This document shows positions 33,763 to 43,201 of a stretch of 64,000 nucleotides of DNA, in pieces. A model generated the notes under the pieces. The model worked only from the letters and a program-made list of their open reading frames with translations, ran no database searches and was not told the DNA's origin. This DNA comes from Lachnospiraceae bacterium (lineage in GTDB: Bacteria > Bacillota > Clostridia > Lachnospirales > Lachnospiraceae), in contig JALELK010000115.1 of the NCBI GenBank assembly GCA_022768745.1, positions 54,664 to 118,663 on the forward strand. The letters are read 5' to 3'. Each line of letters begins with the position of its first letter. Position 1 is the stretch's first letter. Position numbers and translations under genes: made by a program.

Positions 33763-35214
33763 ATGAAGAAGATTCTTTTTGCATCAAGTGAGTGTGTACC
33801 TTTTGTGAAAACCGGAGGGTTGGCGGATGTGGTAGGAGCATTACCCAAGGAGTTTGACCCTAAGGAATGGGATGTTCGTGTGGTACTTCCGAATTATACC
33901 TGTATTCCACCACAATACCGGGATGAGTTTGAGTATGTCTGTCATTTTCAGATGGGCTTAGGACATTACATCGGTGAGAAATATGTAGGTGTTATGAAGT
34001 ATCAGTATCAGGGCATTACATATTATTTCATTGACAATTTGGAGTACTTTGAATGTTTTTATCCCTATTCAGACACTCGCTATGATATTGAAAAGTATAC
34101 CTTCTTCGATAAAGCCGTTTTATCAATGCTTCCGGTGATAGATTTTCAGCCGGATGTGATTCATTGTCATGATTGGCAGACAGGTCTGATTCCTGTGTAC
34201 CTTAAGACCGAGTTTAGCAGTAATCCATTCTTCTGGGATATGAAGACGATTATGACCATTCACAACTTGAAGTTTCAAGGTGTGTGGGATATTGAGACCA
34301 TTCAGGGGATTTCAGGATTGCCTATGGACGTGTTTACACCGGACAAACTGGAATTCCAAAAAGGTGCTAATATGTTAAAGGGTGGTTTGGTTTATGCAGA
34401 CTATATTACTACCGTTAGTGATACTTATGCTGCAGAGATTCAGACTTCTTATTATGGCGAAGGCTTAGATGGATTGTTGTCCGCCCGTCATTTTGATATG
34501 AGGGGAATTATTAACGGCATTGATTATAAGATGTATGATCCTGCTACAGATGAGGCCATCTATAAAAAGTACACAGCGTCTAACTTCAGAACCAACAAGA
34601 AAGTAAATAAGGAAAAACTTCAGGAGATGTTGGGACTGACTGTTGACAAGAAGAAATATATGATTGGATTGATTTCCAGATTGACAGATCAGAAGGGACT
34701 GGATTTGGTAAATTATTGTATTGAGAACCTGGTGGATGATTACACCCAGTTGGTGGTTATCGGTACCGGAGAGTCGCAATACGAGAATATGTTCCGCCAC
34801 TTTGCATGGAAATATCCGGATCGGATTTCTGCAAATATTTGTTATTCCGAGGATTTGGCTCATAAGCTATATGCCGCTGCAGATGCTTTCCTGATGCCGT
34901 CCAGATTTGAGCCTTGTGGTTTGACTCAGTTGATTTCTTTCCGGTACGGAACGGTTCCTATCGTAAGGGAGACAGGTGGATTGAAGGACACCGTTGTTCC
35001 GTATAATGAGTATGAGCATACCGGAGACGGATTCTCTTTTGCAAATTATAATGGAGATGAACTATTGAATACAGTCAATTATTCCAAACATATTTTCTTT
35101 GATAAGAAAGCAGAGTGGAATAAGATGGTGGACAGGGGAATGGCGAAAGATTACTCCTGGAACAGTTCAAAGGCAAATTACGAGGGATTATACCGGTACT
35201 TGCTGGGGGAATAA
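33763..35214 (+). CDS. glgA: Glycogen synthase (ADP-glucose type, GT5)
   Basis: A 483-residue GT5 enzyme with the N-terminal ADP-glucose binding motif KTGGLADVVGALPKE (about 15-29). Also present are HCHDWQTGLIPVYLK, TIHNLKFQG, the mid-protein RLTDQKGLDLV, and the C-terminal active-site region SRFEPCGLTQL...GTVPIVRETGGLKDTV. It extends alpha-1,4-glucan chains from ADP-glucose. The other glg genes are not in the window; here glgA follows yebC and ends at an intrinsic terminator. Confidence 0.97.
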   Translation: MKKILFASSECVPFVKTGGLADVVGALPKEFDPKEWDVRVVLPNYTCIPPQYRDEFEYVCHFQMGLGHYIGEKYVGVMKYQYQGITYYFIDNLEYFECFYPYSDTRYDIEKYTFFDKAVLSMLPVIDFQPDVIHCHDWQTGLIPVYLKTEFSSNPFFWDMKTIMTIHNLKFQGVWDIETIQGISGLPMDVFTPDKLEFQKGANMLKGGLVYADYITTVSDTYAAEIQTSYYGEGLDGLLSARHFDMRGIINGIDYKMYDPATDEAIYKKYTASNFRTNKKVNKEKLQEMLGLTVDKKKYMIGLISRLTDQKGLDLVNYCIENLVDDYTQLVVIGTGESQYENMFRHFAWKYPDRISANICYSEDLAHKLYAAADAFLMPSRFEPCGLTQLISFRYGTVPIVRETGGLKDTVVPYNEYEHTGDGFSFANYNGDELLNTVNYSKHIFFDKKAEWNKMVDRGMAKDYSWNSSKANYEGLYRYLLGE

Positions 35215-35240
35215 AAAGTACAAAATACACATAAAATACA

Positions 35241-35270
35241 AAGGACTTCCTAAGCGGGAAGTCCTTTTTT
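35241..35270 (+). terminator. Intrinsic terminator after glgA
   Basis: AAGGACTTCC (35241-35250), a 6-base loop, GGAAGTCCTT (35257-35266), then further T. A perfect 10-bp stem. Confidence 0.94.
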
Positions 35271-35310
35271 GATGTGTAAACAGAATATGTCAGCGAAGAG
35301 GAGATAGATT

Positions 35311-35979
35311 ATGAAGGAAAATACAGAAACAGTGGAAAAGGTAAAGGAATTTGGACAGAGCACGATTCAAACTTCACGGGGAAACAAAATAGAAGTTGTC
35401 ACAATTATAGGAGAAATCGAAGGGCATGATGTATTGTCAGGCAATGCAAAATCCACAAAGTATGAACACCTGATTCCACAATTGATTGCGCTGGATAATG
35501 ATGAGGATGTGGAAGGCATATTATTTGTTTTAAATACCATTGGTGGCGATGTGGAGTGCGGACTTGCCATTGCAGAGTTAATTGCATCTTTAAAAACGCC
35601 AACGGTTTCTCTGGTAATTGGGGGAAGTCATTCCATCGGTATTCCTCTGGCAGTTTCTACCGATTACTCTTTTATTGTACCTACCGCTACTATGTTAGTT
35701 CATCCGGTTAGAATTACCGGAACAGTTCTTGGTGCTCCCCAGACTTATTATCAGTTTTATCAAATGCAGGAGCGGATCGTTGACTTTATTTGCAGTCACA
35801 GCCGGATAGAACGGTATGATTTTGAGGGTATGATGATGAATAAGGAAACTATGGCGAAGGACTTAGGCACCATACTTGTGGGGAAAGAGGCTGTGGAACA
35901 CAAATTGATAGATAGTGTAGGGGGCTTGAAAGATGCTATAAAACACTTAAAAAATATGGGGGAAAATGATGAAAAGTAA
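35311..35979 (+). CDS. ClpP-like serine protease, TepA/YmfB type
   Basis: A 222-residue ClpP-fold protein. The nucleophile is probably Ser108 in GGSHSIG, and the catalytic His is His131 in TMLVHPVR; the oxyanion-side NTIGGDVECGLAIAE is at 75-90. In Bacillus the corresponding tepA gene is immediately upstream of spoIIIE, exactly as here, which supports the assignment. Such proteins have been linked to pre-protein processing or spore-stage proteolysis rather than to the ClpC/ClpX machine. The start has GAGGAG and follows the glgA terminator. Confidence 0.88.
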   Translation: MKENTETVEKVKEFGQSTIQTSRGNKIEVVTIIGEIEGHDVLSGNAKSTKYEHLIPQLIALDNDEDVEGILFVLNTIGGDVECGLAIAELIASLKTPTVSLVIGGSHSIGIPLAVSTDYSFIVPTATMLVHPVRITGTVLGAPQTYYQFYQMQERIVDFICSHSRIERYDFEGMMMNKETMAKDLGTILVGKEAVEHKLIDSVGGLKDAIKHLKNMGENDEK

Positions 35980-35981
35980 TA

Positions 35982-36009
35982 ATGACAGTTTTTTTAAAGT
36001 GTGGTAAAA
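35982..36009 (+). promoter_or_regulatory. Probable sigma-A promoter for ftsK/spoIIIE
   Basis: ATGACA (35982-35987), 16 bases, TAAAAT (36004-36009), starting just after the ClpP-like gene stop and 36 bases before the proposed ftsK start. Confidence 0.6.
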
Positions 36010-36044
36010 TATTGAGGTTGAATAATGATGAAAAGGATGTTGTA

Positions 36045-38663
36045 ATGGCAAAGAAAAACAATTCTTCAAAACCAAAGACTAAGAAGACATCCACCAATAC
36101 AAAGAAAAAGAATGTTTCTGTAGAAGCAGAAGTGATAGATGTAGCAAAGATGGAATCCACCAGAGAGATTATTTTATGGATTATGTTAGCGGTTTGTGTC
36201 TTGCTGTTTATCAGTAATCTTGGAATTGGCGGAGTGGTCGGAAACGCAGTTAGTGGTTTCTTTTTTGGAATCTTCGGATTAATCGCCTATCTTTTTCCTA
36301 TTCTTTTATTGGCTGCAGTTTTTTTCGCAATTTCAAATTCCGGAAATCGGATTGCCGCTGTAAAGTTGGTGGCAGGAACCGTTGTGGTTTTTTTGTTGAG
36401 TGTACTTGTTGAGTTGATTGCCCATGGTTCCCATACCAGTGGAGGCGTACAGGCTTTTTATTATGGTATGCAAAACAAGTCCGGCGGGGGATTTTTTGGA
36501 GGTTTTCTGGCTCAGATGCTGGTTCAGGGCTTCGGGCTTATCAGTGCATATGTGATAACTATTGTTTTGTTAATTATCTGCTTTGTCCTGGTGACGAACA
36601 AGTCAATTCTTTATGGGGCGAAGCATTCGAAACGGAGAAAGAAAAGGACTTCGGATCCAAATGAAAGCCGACAGGAGAGATTGGCTCGTATTCAGAGTGA
36701 CAAGGACAAGCAAGCTCAGGCGGCAGAAGTTAAAGGCCCGAGACGTAACCGGAAAATATCCGGAGTTGCATTTGACACTACAGTTGCTGCGAATCAGGGA
36801 ATTTCGGAACAATCATCGGACGAATTAAGTGAGGTCCGGGTGTCTCCGGATGAACAAATGGATGTGAAAGATGTAAATCGTGTCCGACTTTCATCTAAAA
36901 AGAGGGGAACCAAATCGGTTTTACATAAGGAGACGACAGGTCAGACTGTTTCGGACAGGACACCGGCAGAGAAAACGGTTTCAAGAGTGCGGGAAAAGGT
37001 GGTAGAAACCAGAGAGCAACCGGAACCGAGGGTGCAAAATACAGTATCCCAGAGAAAGATAAGTGTTGCATCAGCTACAGTTGAGGCTTCGGCAGAAACT
37101 AAGCAGAAGCGAAATACAAAATATAAATTTCCTACACTTTCCCTTTTGAAAAAGAAAACAGGAGGGAATAACAGTAATTCCAAAGCAGAGCTTGAGAGTA
37201 CAGCGGATAAGTTGGAACAGACCTTGAAAAACTTTGGAATTAATGTGGAAGTGACCGATGTTACCTGCGGACCGACAGTTACCAGATACGAACTGCTGCC
37301 GGAAGTGGGAGTTCGTGTCAATAGAATTACCAATCTGGCAGATGATATTAAACTGAATCTGGCGGTGACAGACATTAGAATCGAAGCTCCGATTCCGGGA
37401 AAGGCCGCTGTAGGAATAGAAGTTCCAAACAAAAACAAAGTGATGGTTTCCTTTGAGGAACTGGCTTCTTCAAAGGAGTTTAAGGAAGCGGAATCCAAGG
37501 TGACATTTTGTGCAGGTCGGGATATTGCAGGTAATGTAATTACTGCCAATATTGCAAAAATGCCTCACCTTTTAATTGCAGGAACAACCGGTTCCGGAAA
37601 GTCTGTATGTATTAACACTATCATAATGAGTATTTTATACAAGGCAACTCCTGAGGAGGTTAAATTTATTATGATAGACCCTAAGGTGGTAGAACTTAGC
37701 ATCTATAATGGCATTCCTCATTTGTTGGTGCCTGTGGTGACAGAACCGAAAAAAGCGGCAGGGGCATTACACTGGGCGGTTATGGAAATGGATGACCGGT
37801 ATCAGAAGTTTGCCAATGCAGGTGTGAGAGATATTAAGTCTTACAACAAAAAATTAGTGGATAATGGTTATAAGATGCCGATTAACTCCAACGGTGATAT
37901 GGGTGAATTTGAAAAAATGCCGGAGATGGTTGTCATTGTAGACGAGTTGGCAGATTTGATGATGGTAGCTGCGAAAGAAGTGGAAGAATCCATCTGCCGC
38001 CTGGCTCAGAAAGCAAGAGCCGCCGGTATCTATTTGATTCTAGCAACCCAGAGACCGTCGGTGGATGTGGTGACAGGACTTATTAAGGCCAATATGCCTT
38101 CTAGAATTGCCTTTGCGGTAAACAGCGGTGTAGATTCCAGAACAATTTTGGATATGTTTGGCGCTGAAAAACTTTTGGGAAATGGTGATATGTTATATTA
38201 TCCCCAGGGATTTACAAAACCACTTCGTGTTCAGGGAGCTTTCGTTTCAGACACGGAAGTTCAGGATGTGGTAGATTTTATTAAGCAGAATAATGAAAAT
38301 GCAGTTTATAACGAGAGTGTCACAAAAATTATTGATTCCGGGGGAGAACCAAATTCGGACTCCACAGCAGTGGGAGGAGGAAGCGGTTTTGAGGAAACAG
38401 TGGATTCGTATTTCGCAGATGCAGGCCGCTTGATTGTTGACAAAGAAAAAGCTTCCATTGGTATGTTGCAGAGATATTTTAAGGTAGGATTTAACCGTGC
38501 GGCGAGAATTATGGATCAGCTGGAGGAGGCCGGTGTTGTAGGGCCTGATGTAGGGACAAAACCAAGAACGGTATTAATGTCAGTTCAGGAATTTGAAGAG
38601 TATTTAAATCCAGAAAGTGTTTCAGACACGGAAAAGGAATATCCGGTAGAGGAAGGTTTTTAA
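36045..38663 (+). CDS. ftsK: DNA translocase FtsK/SpoIIIE
   Basis: The frame opens at 35982, but the ATG at 36045 has the ribosome site (AAAAGGAT) and the usual basic N-terminus, and the upstream codons overlap a promoter; the product is 872 residues. It has about four transmembrane helices (roughly 40-185) and a long charged linker. The alpha/beta motor domain starts near 390, with Walker [10 protein letters not shown] (about 512-520) and Walker [13 protein letters not shown]-terminal gamma winged helix ends the protein ([21 protein letters not shown]), which would read KOPS/SRS sequences. It pumps chromosomal DNA through the division or spore septum. Confidence 0.95.
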   Translation: MAKKNNSSKPKTKKTSTNTKKKNVSVEAEVIDVAKMESTREIILWIMLAVCVLLFISNLGIGGVVGNAVSGFFFGIFGLIAYLFPILLLAAVFFAISNSGNRIAAVKLVAGTVVVFLLSVLVELIAHGSHTSGGVQAFYYGMQNKSGGGFFGGFLAQMLVQGFGLISAYVITIVLLIICFVLVTNKSILYGAKHSKRRKKRTSDPNESRQERLARIQSDKDKQAQAAEVKGPRRNRKISGVAFDTTVAANQGISEQSSDELSEVRVSPDEQMDVKDVNRVRLSSKKRGTKSVLHKETTGQTVSDRTPAEKTVSRVREKVVETREQPEPRVQNTVSQRKISVASATVEASAETKQKRNTKYKFPTLSLLKKKTGGNNSNSKAELESTADKLEQTLKNFGINVEVTDVTCGPTVTRYELLPEVGVRVNRITNLADDIKLNLAVTDIRIEAPIPGKAAVGIEVPNKNKVMVSFEELASSKEFKEAESKVTFCAGRDIAGNVITANIAKMPHLLIAGTTGSGKSVCINTIIMSILYKATPEEVKFIMIDPKVVELSIYNGIPHLLVPVVTEPKKAAGALHWAVMEMDDRYQKFANAGVRDIKSYNKKLVDNGYKMPINSNGDMGEFEKMPEMVVIVDELADLMMVAAKEVEESICRLAQKARAAGIYLILATQRPSVDVVTGLIKANMPSRIAFAVNSGVDSRTILDMFGAEKLLGNGDMLYYPQGFTKPLRVQGAFVSDTEVQDVVDFIKQNNENAVYNESVTKIIDSGGEPNSDSTAVGGGSGFEETVDSYFADAGRLIVDKEKASIGMLQRYFKVGFNRAARIMDQLEEAGVVGPDVGTKPRTVLMSVQEFEEYLNPESVSDTEKEYPVEEGF

Positions 38664-38679
38664 AATAAGGAGGATAAAG

Positions 38680-40350
38680 ATGAAAACAGATATTCAGATT
38701 GCACAGGAAGCAGTAATGGAGCCTATTACTGAGGTTGCTGCAAAGGTAGGACTCTCTCAGGATGACCTGGAGTTATACGGAAAATACAAAGCAAAACTCT
38801 CAGACGAATGTATGGAGCGTCTGGCAAAGAATAAAGACGGAAAACTGGTGCTGGTAACAGCAATCAATCCTACTCCGGCAGGAGAGGGAAAGACGACCAC
38901 AAGTGTTGGCTTAGGACAGGCTTTTGGCAAGTTGAACAAAAAGGCGATTCTTGCTTTACGTGAGCCTTCTTTAGGACCATGTTTTGGAATCAAAGGTGGG
39001 GCTGCCGGTGGTGGATATGCACAGGTGGTTCCTATGGAGGATTTAAATCTACATTTTACAGGTGATTTCCATGCTATTACATCTGCAAACAATTTGCTTG
39101 CTGCAATTTTGGATAATCACATTCAGCAGGGAAATGAACTGGGAATTGACCCTAGGCAGGTTGTGTGGAAACGCTGTCTTGATATGAATGACAGAGTGTT
39201 GCGAAATGTTGTAGTTGGTCTTGGTAACAAGATGGATGGTATGGTGAGGGAGGACCATTTTGTCATTACTGTAGCGTCTGAAATTATGGCAATTCTTTGT
39301 CTTGCAGACGATATGGCAGATTTGAAGAAACGGTTAGGCAGAATTATTGTTGCTTATAATTTTCAGGGAGAACCGGTTACCGCTGATGATTTACAGGCAA
39401 CCGGAGCAATGGCTGCACTTTTGAAAGATGCATTAAAACCAAATATGATTCAGACTCTGGAACATACACCGGCATTGATTCATGGGGGTCCTTTTGCCAA
39501 TATTGCCCATGGTTGTAACAGTGTTCGTGCAACAAAGATGGCATTAAAGTTGGCGGATATTGTGGTGACAGAGGCAGGTTTTGGTGCCGATTTAGGTGCT
39601 GAGAAGTTCTTTGACATTAAATGCAGAAAAGCCGGACTTACACCGGATGCAGTTGTTTTGGTGGCTACCATCCGTGCTTTAAAATATAATGGTGGAGTTC
39701 CGAAAACTGAACTTACAGAAGAAAACTTAGATGCTCTGAAAAAAGGAATTGTAAATTTGGAAAAGCACATTGAAAATCTTCAGAAATATGGAGTTCCTGT
39801 GGTTGTGACTTTGAATTCCTTTGTCACAGATACAGAGGCGGAAACAGACTTTGTAAGACAGTTCTGTCAGGATAGAGGATGTGAATTCGCTTTATCTGAA
39901 GTCTGGGAAAAAGGTGGAGAAGGCGGTATCGCTTTGGCTGAGGCAGTACTTGATGTTTTGGAAAACAAGGAGAGTCATTTCGCACCTCTTTACCCGGATG
40001 ATTTGTCTTTAGAAGATAAGATTTCAACCATTGCAAAAGAAATCTATGGAGCATCCGGTGTTACCTATTCGCCGGCAGCTAAGAGAGAATTGGATCGTAT
40101 CAGCAAGATGGGATTGGGTGATTTCCCTGTATGTATGGCAAAAACCCAGTATTCTCTTTCTGATGATGCCAGCAAGTTGGGCAGACCGGAGAACTTTGAG
40201 GTTAATGTAAGAGAGGTTTATGTATCTGCCGGAGCAGGATTTGTAGTGGCAGTGACAGGTTCCATTATGACTATGCCGGGATTGCCGAAAAAGCCGGCTG
40301 CATATGGTATTGATGTTAGTGATGACGGTGTGATTACCGGTCTGTTTTAA
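38680..40350 (+). CDS. fhs: Formate-tetrahydrofolate ligase
   Basis: A 556-residue enzyme of normal length. The ATP loop is [14 protein letters not shown] (about 66-79), followed by [24 protein letters not shown], a family signature, then [15 protein letters not shown] and [11 protein letters not shown]. It makes 10-formyl-THF from formate, THF and ATP, feeding purine synthesis or the methyl branch of acetogenesis. It starts 17 bases after ftsK and is followed after 12 bases by folD, giving a compact one-carbon unit. The start has AAGGAGGA. Confidence 0.98.
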   Translation: MKTDIQIAQEAVMEPITEVAAKVGLSQDDLELYGKYKAKLSDECMERLAKNKDGKLVLVTAINPTPAGEGKTTTSVGLGQAFGKLNKKAILALREPSLGPCFGIKGGAAGGGYAQVVPMEDLNLHFTGDFHAITSANNLLAAILDNHIQQGNELGIDPRQVVWKRCLDMNDRVLRNVVVGLGNKMDGMVREDHFVITVASEIMAILCLADDMADLKKRLGRIIVAYNFQGEPVTADDLQATGAMAALLKDALKPNMIQTLEHTPALIHGGPFANIAHGCNSVRATKMALKLADIVVTEAGFGADLGAEKFFDIKCRKAGLTPDAVVLVATIRALKYNGGVPKTELTEENLDALKKGIVNLEKHIENLQKYGVPVVVTLNSFVTDTEAETDFVRQFCQDRGCEFALSEVWEKGGEGGIALAEAVLDVLENKESHFAPLYPDDLSLEDKISTIAKEIYGASGVTYSPAAKRELDRISKMGLGDFPVCMAKTQYSLSDDASKLGRPENFEVNVREVYVSAGAGFVVAVTGSIMTMPGLPKKPAAYGIDVSDDGVITGLF

Positions 40351-40362
40351 AGAGGAGGACTC

Positions 40363-41208
40363 ATGGCTACAATCATTGATGGTAAGAAAATTTCACAGGA
40401 TATAAAAGATGAATTAAAGGAGAAAGTTGCTGCATTAAAAGAGCAGGGAACGGAAGTTACCCTGGCAGTGGTTTTGGTGGGAGAGGATCCTGCATCCTGT
40501 GTGTATGTGCGAAACAAAAAGAAAGCTTGTGAATATGTTGGCATACGTTCTCTCTCTTTTGAACTTCCGGAGGAGACAAAAGAGGAAGAACTTTTACAGC
40601 TGATAGCGGATTTAAATGCCAGAGAGGATGTAAATGGTATTTTGGTTCAGCTTCCGTTGCCAAAGCATATGGATGAGGATAAAGTAATAAAGGCAATTGA
40701 TCCTAAAAAGGATGTTGATGGATTTCATCCCCAAAGTGTAGGAGCATTGTCCATAGGACTTCCAGGATTTGTATCCTGCACCCCGGCAGGTATTGTTCAA
40801 CTTTTAAAGAGAAGTGACATAGAGACCCGTGGAAAAAAATGCGTGATTGTTGGAAGAAGCAACATCGTAGGAAAGCCTATGGCATTATTGATGCTTCGGG
40901 AAGATGCCACCGTTACCATCACCCATTCCAAGACGGTAGATTTACCTTCTGTAACCCGGGAGGCAGACATTTTAATTGTTGCCATCGGAAAGAAGCAATT
41001 TATTACATCGGAGTATGTAAAAGACGGGGCTGTGGTGATTGATGTGGGAATGCACAGGGATGAAAATAATAAGCTGTGCGGAGATGTTGATTATGAAGAT
41101 GTGGCTCCGAAATGTTCTGCAATTACCCCGGTTCCCGGTGGAGTAGGACCTATGACAATTGCGATGCTGATGTATAATTGTGTTTCTGCCATAGATATAA
41201 ACAGATAG
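40363..41208 (+). CDS. folD: Methylenetetrahydrofolate dehydrogenase / methenyl-THF cyclohydrolase
   Basis: A 281-residue FolD with the catalytic Lys in CVYVRNKKKACEYVGI and GILVQLPLPKHMDE. Next come DPKKDVDGFHPQSVG, the NADP-binding GRSNIVGKPMALLML, and TPVPGGVGPMTIAML at the C-terminus. It interconverts 5,10-methylene- and 10-formyl-THF and so works directly with Fhs encoded just upstream. It is likely in one operon with ftsK and fhs. Confidence 0.97.
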   Translation: MATIIDGKKISQDIKDELKEKVAALKEQGTEVTLAVVLVGEDPASCVYVRNKKKACEYVGIRSLSFELPEETKEEELLQLIADLNAREDVNGILVQLPLPKHMDEDKVIKAIDPKKDVDGFHPQSVGALSIGLPGFVSCTPAGIVQLLKRSDIETRGKKCVIVGRSNIVGKPMALLMLREDATVTITHSKTVDLPSVTREADILIVAIGKKQFITSEYVKDGAVVIDVGMHRDENNKLCGDVDYEDVAPKCSAITPVPGGVGPMTIAMLMYNCVSAIDINR

Positions 41209-41218
41209 AGGTTTCAAT

Positions 41219-42352
41219 ATGAAATGTGCAAAGTGTGGAGCTGAGCTCAGAGTCGGAAGTGTATATTGTGAAAACTGCGGACAGCCGGCACAAATTGTTC
41301 CGGATTATAATGTTCTGGAAGATGATTTTATCGTCTCTATTTTAGACGAAAAAAAGAAAGAGGAAGAAATTCCAGCCAAAAGCCAGCAAGAAAAAAAAGC
41401 AAACCAACAGGAAAAAACTTCCAATGGGAAAAAGGGGATAAAAAACAAAAAGGTTCTTATTGCCGGTATTTTGGTCGCGATTGCAGCGACTCTACTGATT
41501 GTGGGGCTGGTTGTTTTTAATCATTCTTACGGACATTATATCAATAAGGGGCTTGAATTAGACAAAAAAGAGGCATATTCTCAAGCGGTTGTTTTTTATG
41601 AAAAAGCAATAGAAAAAGATGATACGAAAGCGAGAGCATATGTTTTGGCCGGTGATGATTATATGGAAATTGAGGAATACACCAAGGCGGAGGATAGATA
41701 CAAAAAGGCTATTTCCTTGGATAAGAATAACGTATCTGCCTACAAGGGATTGGTGAATTTATATATTTATCTGGACGACTATGATTCCATTGATGAATTA
41801 AAAACCGGTGTTACAAACAAAAAAGTGTTGAAGGTTTTTGAAAGTAGTGTGATTGCTCCACCGGAATTTTCTGTAAGTGGAGGTAAATATGAGGATGATG
41901 TGGAACTGACATTATCTTCTGCAAACGGAAATGAAATCTTTTATTCTGATGATGGTTCAGACCCTTCCAAAGGCAATAATGGCATCAAATACAGTGAACC
42001 AATTTCCTTGAAAGAGGGAGAGACAACCATAAAGGCAGTTTGTAAGACCGATAAAGGAGACTATGGACAGGTTATCTCAGAAAAGTATACTATTGTATAC
42101 AAAATTCCGGAGGCTCCTCAAATTGATCCGGAGGGTGGAGTGATTAAGAATCCCGGAACTATCACAATGACAGTTCCGGAGGGCAGTAAAATTTATTATA
42201 CATGGGATGGCTCCGTTCCTTCAGAGGCATCTCCTGTGTATACAGAGCCGATACCAATTATTGAAGGAAACAATATTTTGTCGGTTCTTGTGGTAGACAA
42301 ACACGGCAAAAAGAGTGATGTAACACAGTACAATTATAAATATATTCCTTGA
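41219..42352 (+). CDS. Zinc-ribbon, TPR and CHB_HEX-repeat membrane protein
   Basis: A 377-residue protein with an unusual layout. Residues 1-25 form a zinc ribbon (CAKCG...CENCG). A Lys/Gln-rich linker leads to a transmembrane helix at about 80-101. Two or three TPR units follow (AYSQAVVFYEKAIEKDDTKARAYVL, YTKAEDRYKKAISLDKNN), then two CHB_HEX_C-type beta-sandwich repeats (about 220-300 and 305-377), each with a xxYYTxDGSxPS core. The zinc ribbon is probably cytoplasmic and the TPR and beta repeats outside. The ribosome site is GAGG. It follows folD by 10 bases; a role with folate enzymes is not implied. Function unknown. Confidence 0.8.
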   Translation: MKCAKCGAELRVGSVYCENCGQPAQIVPDYNVLEDDFIVSILDEKKKEEEIPAKSQQEKKANQQEKTSNGKKGIKNKKVLIAGILVAIAATLLIVGLVVFNHSYGHYINKGLELDKKEAYSQAVVFYEKAIEKDDTKARAYVLAGDDYMEIEEYTKAEDRYKKAISLDKNNVSAYKGLVNLYIYLDDYDSIDELKTGVTNKKVLKVFESSVIAPPEFSVSGGKYEDDVELTLSSANGNEIFYSDDGSDPSKGNNGIKYSEPISLKEGETTIKAVCKTDKGDYGQVISEKYTIVYKIPEAPQIDPEGGVIKNPGTITMTVPEGSKIYYTWDGSVPSEASPVYTEPIPIIEGNNILSVLVVDKHGKKSDVTQYNYKYIP

Positions 42353-42357
42353 TTGAT

Positions 42358-42392
42358 GCAGGCATTACATAAGTGTGATGCCTGTTTATCTT
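42358..42392 (+). terminator. Weak hairpin, possible terminator
   Basis: GCAGGCAT (42358-42365) and ATGCCTGT (42378-42385) pair, followed by TTATCTTT. The stem is short and the U-tract broken, so termination before rlmH is uncertain. Confidence 0.4.
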
Positions 42393-42409
42393 TGGAAAAA
42401 GGAGAAAAT

Positions 42410-42889
42410 ATGAATATAACCATTTTATGTGTAGGGACAGTGAAAGAAAAATTTTACCGTGATGCAATTGATGAATATAAAAAACGCTTGTCCAGATATG
42501 CAAAGGTAAGTATTGTTGAGGTGGCAGACGAAAAGACAAAAGAAAATGCTTCTCCCATAGAGATGGATTTGATTCGGAAAAAAGAGGGGGAGCGCCTGTT
42601 AAAGCATATTAAGGAAAACGATTTTTGTATCACTCTTGAGATTCAGGGAAAAGAATTTGATTCACCGTCATTGGCAAAAAAAATTGAAACGTTGGGTGTC
42701 CAGGGAAAAAGCAGTCTCGTTTTTGTGATTGGAGGTTCTATAGGATTAGACCAGAGTGTGTTAAAAAGAAGTGATATGTCACTGAGTTTTTCAAAAATGA
42801 CATTTCCCCACCAGTTGATGCGGGTGATTCTCTTGGAACAGATTTATCGCAGTTATCGAATCATTCACAATGAGCCATACCATAAATAA
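42410..42889 (+). CDS. rlmH: 23S rRNA (pseudouridine1915-N3)-methyltransferase
   Basis: The frame opens earlier, but the ATG at 42410, preceded by AAAGGAG, gives the normal 159-residue RlmH starting MNITILCVGTVKEKFY. The SPOUT knot is at the C-terminus: FVIGGSIGLDQSVL, LSFSKMTFPHQLMRVILLEQIYRSYRI, and the final NEPYHK, whose Tyr and His help bind substrate. It methylates pseudouridine 1915 in helix 69 of 23S rRNA on assembled ribosomes. Confidence 0.97.
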   Translation: MNITILCVGTVKEKFYRDAIDEYKKRLSRYAKVSIVEVADEKTKENASPIEMDLIRKKEGERLLKHIKENDFCITLEIQGKEFDSPSLAKKIETLGVQGKSSLVFVIGGSIGLDQSVLKRSDMSLSFSKMTFPHQLMRVILLEQIYRSYRIIHNEPYHK

Positions 42890-42900
42890 AGTTGTTCTTG

Positions 42901-42929
42901 GAATAGTGATTTTTAATTGCACATATACT
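42901..42929 (+). promoter_or_regulatory. Candidate sigma-E promoter before yqfC
   Basis: GAATAGT (42901-42907), a 14-base spacer, CATATACT (42922-42929), close to the Bacillus sigma-E pattern (KMATAWW-N14-CATACAHT) with one mismatch in each half. The -10 ends only 5 bases before the yqfC ATG, so the transcript would be nearly leaderless. Confidence 0.4.
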
Positions 42930-42934
42930 GTTGT

Positions 42935-43201
42935 ATGAAAGAAAAAAGATTTGCAATCAACGAGATTGAGAATCCACTATTGCTGGGAACCATACGCCTT
43001 ACCCTTACAGGTAAACATGTGGCCATTATTGAAAATTATAAAGGAATTGTGGAATTCAATTCAAATTCTATCATCCTACAATCCAAAAATGAAATTGTAG
43101 CATTGCAGGGACAAAAACTGAATATATCCTATTATACAAAGGACGAAATGAAAGTAAATGGCGATATTGAATTAATTGAAGTCAGGGAAACGAATGTATG
43201 A
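42935..43201 (+). CDS. yqfC: Sporulation protein YqfC
   Basis: An 88-residue YqfC-like protein, with GTIRLTLTGKHVAIIENYKGIVEF the conserved core, followed by two short beta segments ending in ELIEV. The chosen ATG at 42935 matches the family start; a TTG at 42917 in frame is possible. Neither has a visible ribosome site. It overlaps yqfD by 4 bases (ATGA). In Bacillus yqfC-yqfD are made in the mother cell under sigma-E and required for spore formation, so this gene is evidence that the organism descends from spore formers. Confidence 0.87.
   Translation: MKEKRFAINEIENPLLLGTIRLTLTGKHVAIIENYKGIVEFNSNSIILQSKNEIVALQGQKLNISYYTKDEMKVNGDIELIEVRETNV

Noticed and set aside
36941..37549. 202-codon open frame on the minus strand inside ftsK
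   Set aside because: It is antisense to the conserved motor domain, has no ribosome site, and shows a low-complexity Ser/Thr/Leu composition typical of a shadow frame.
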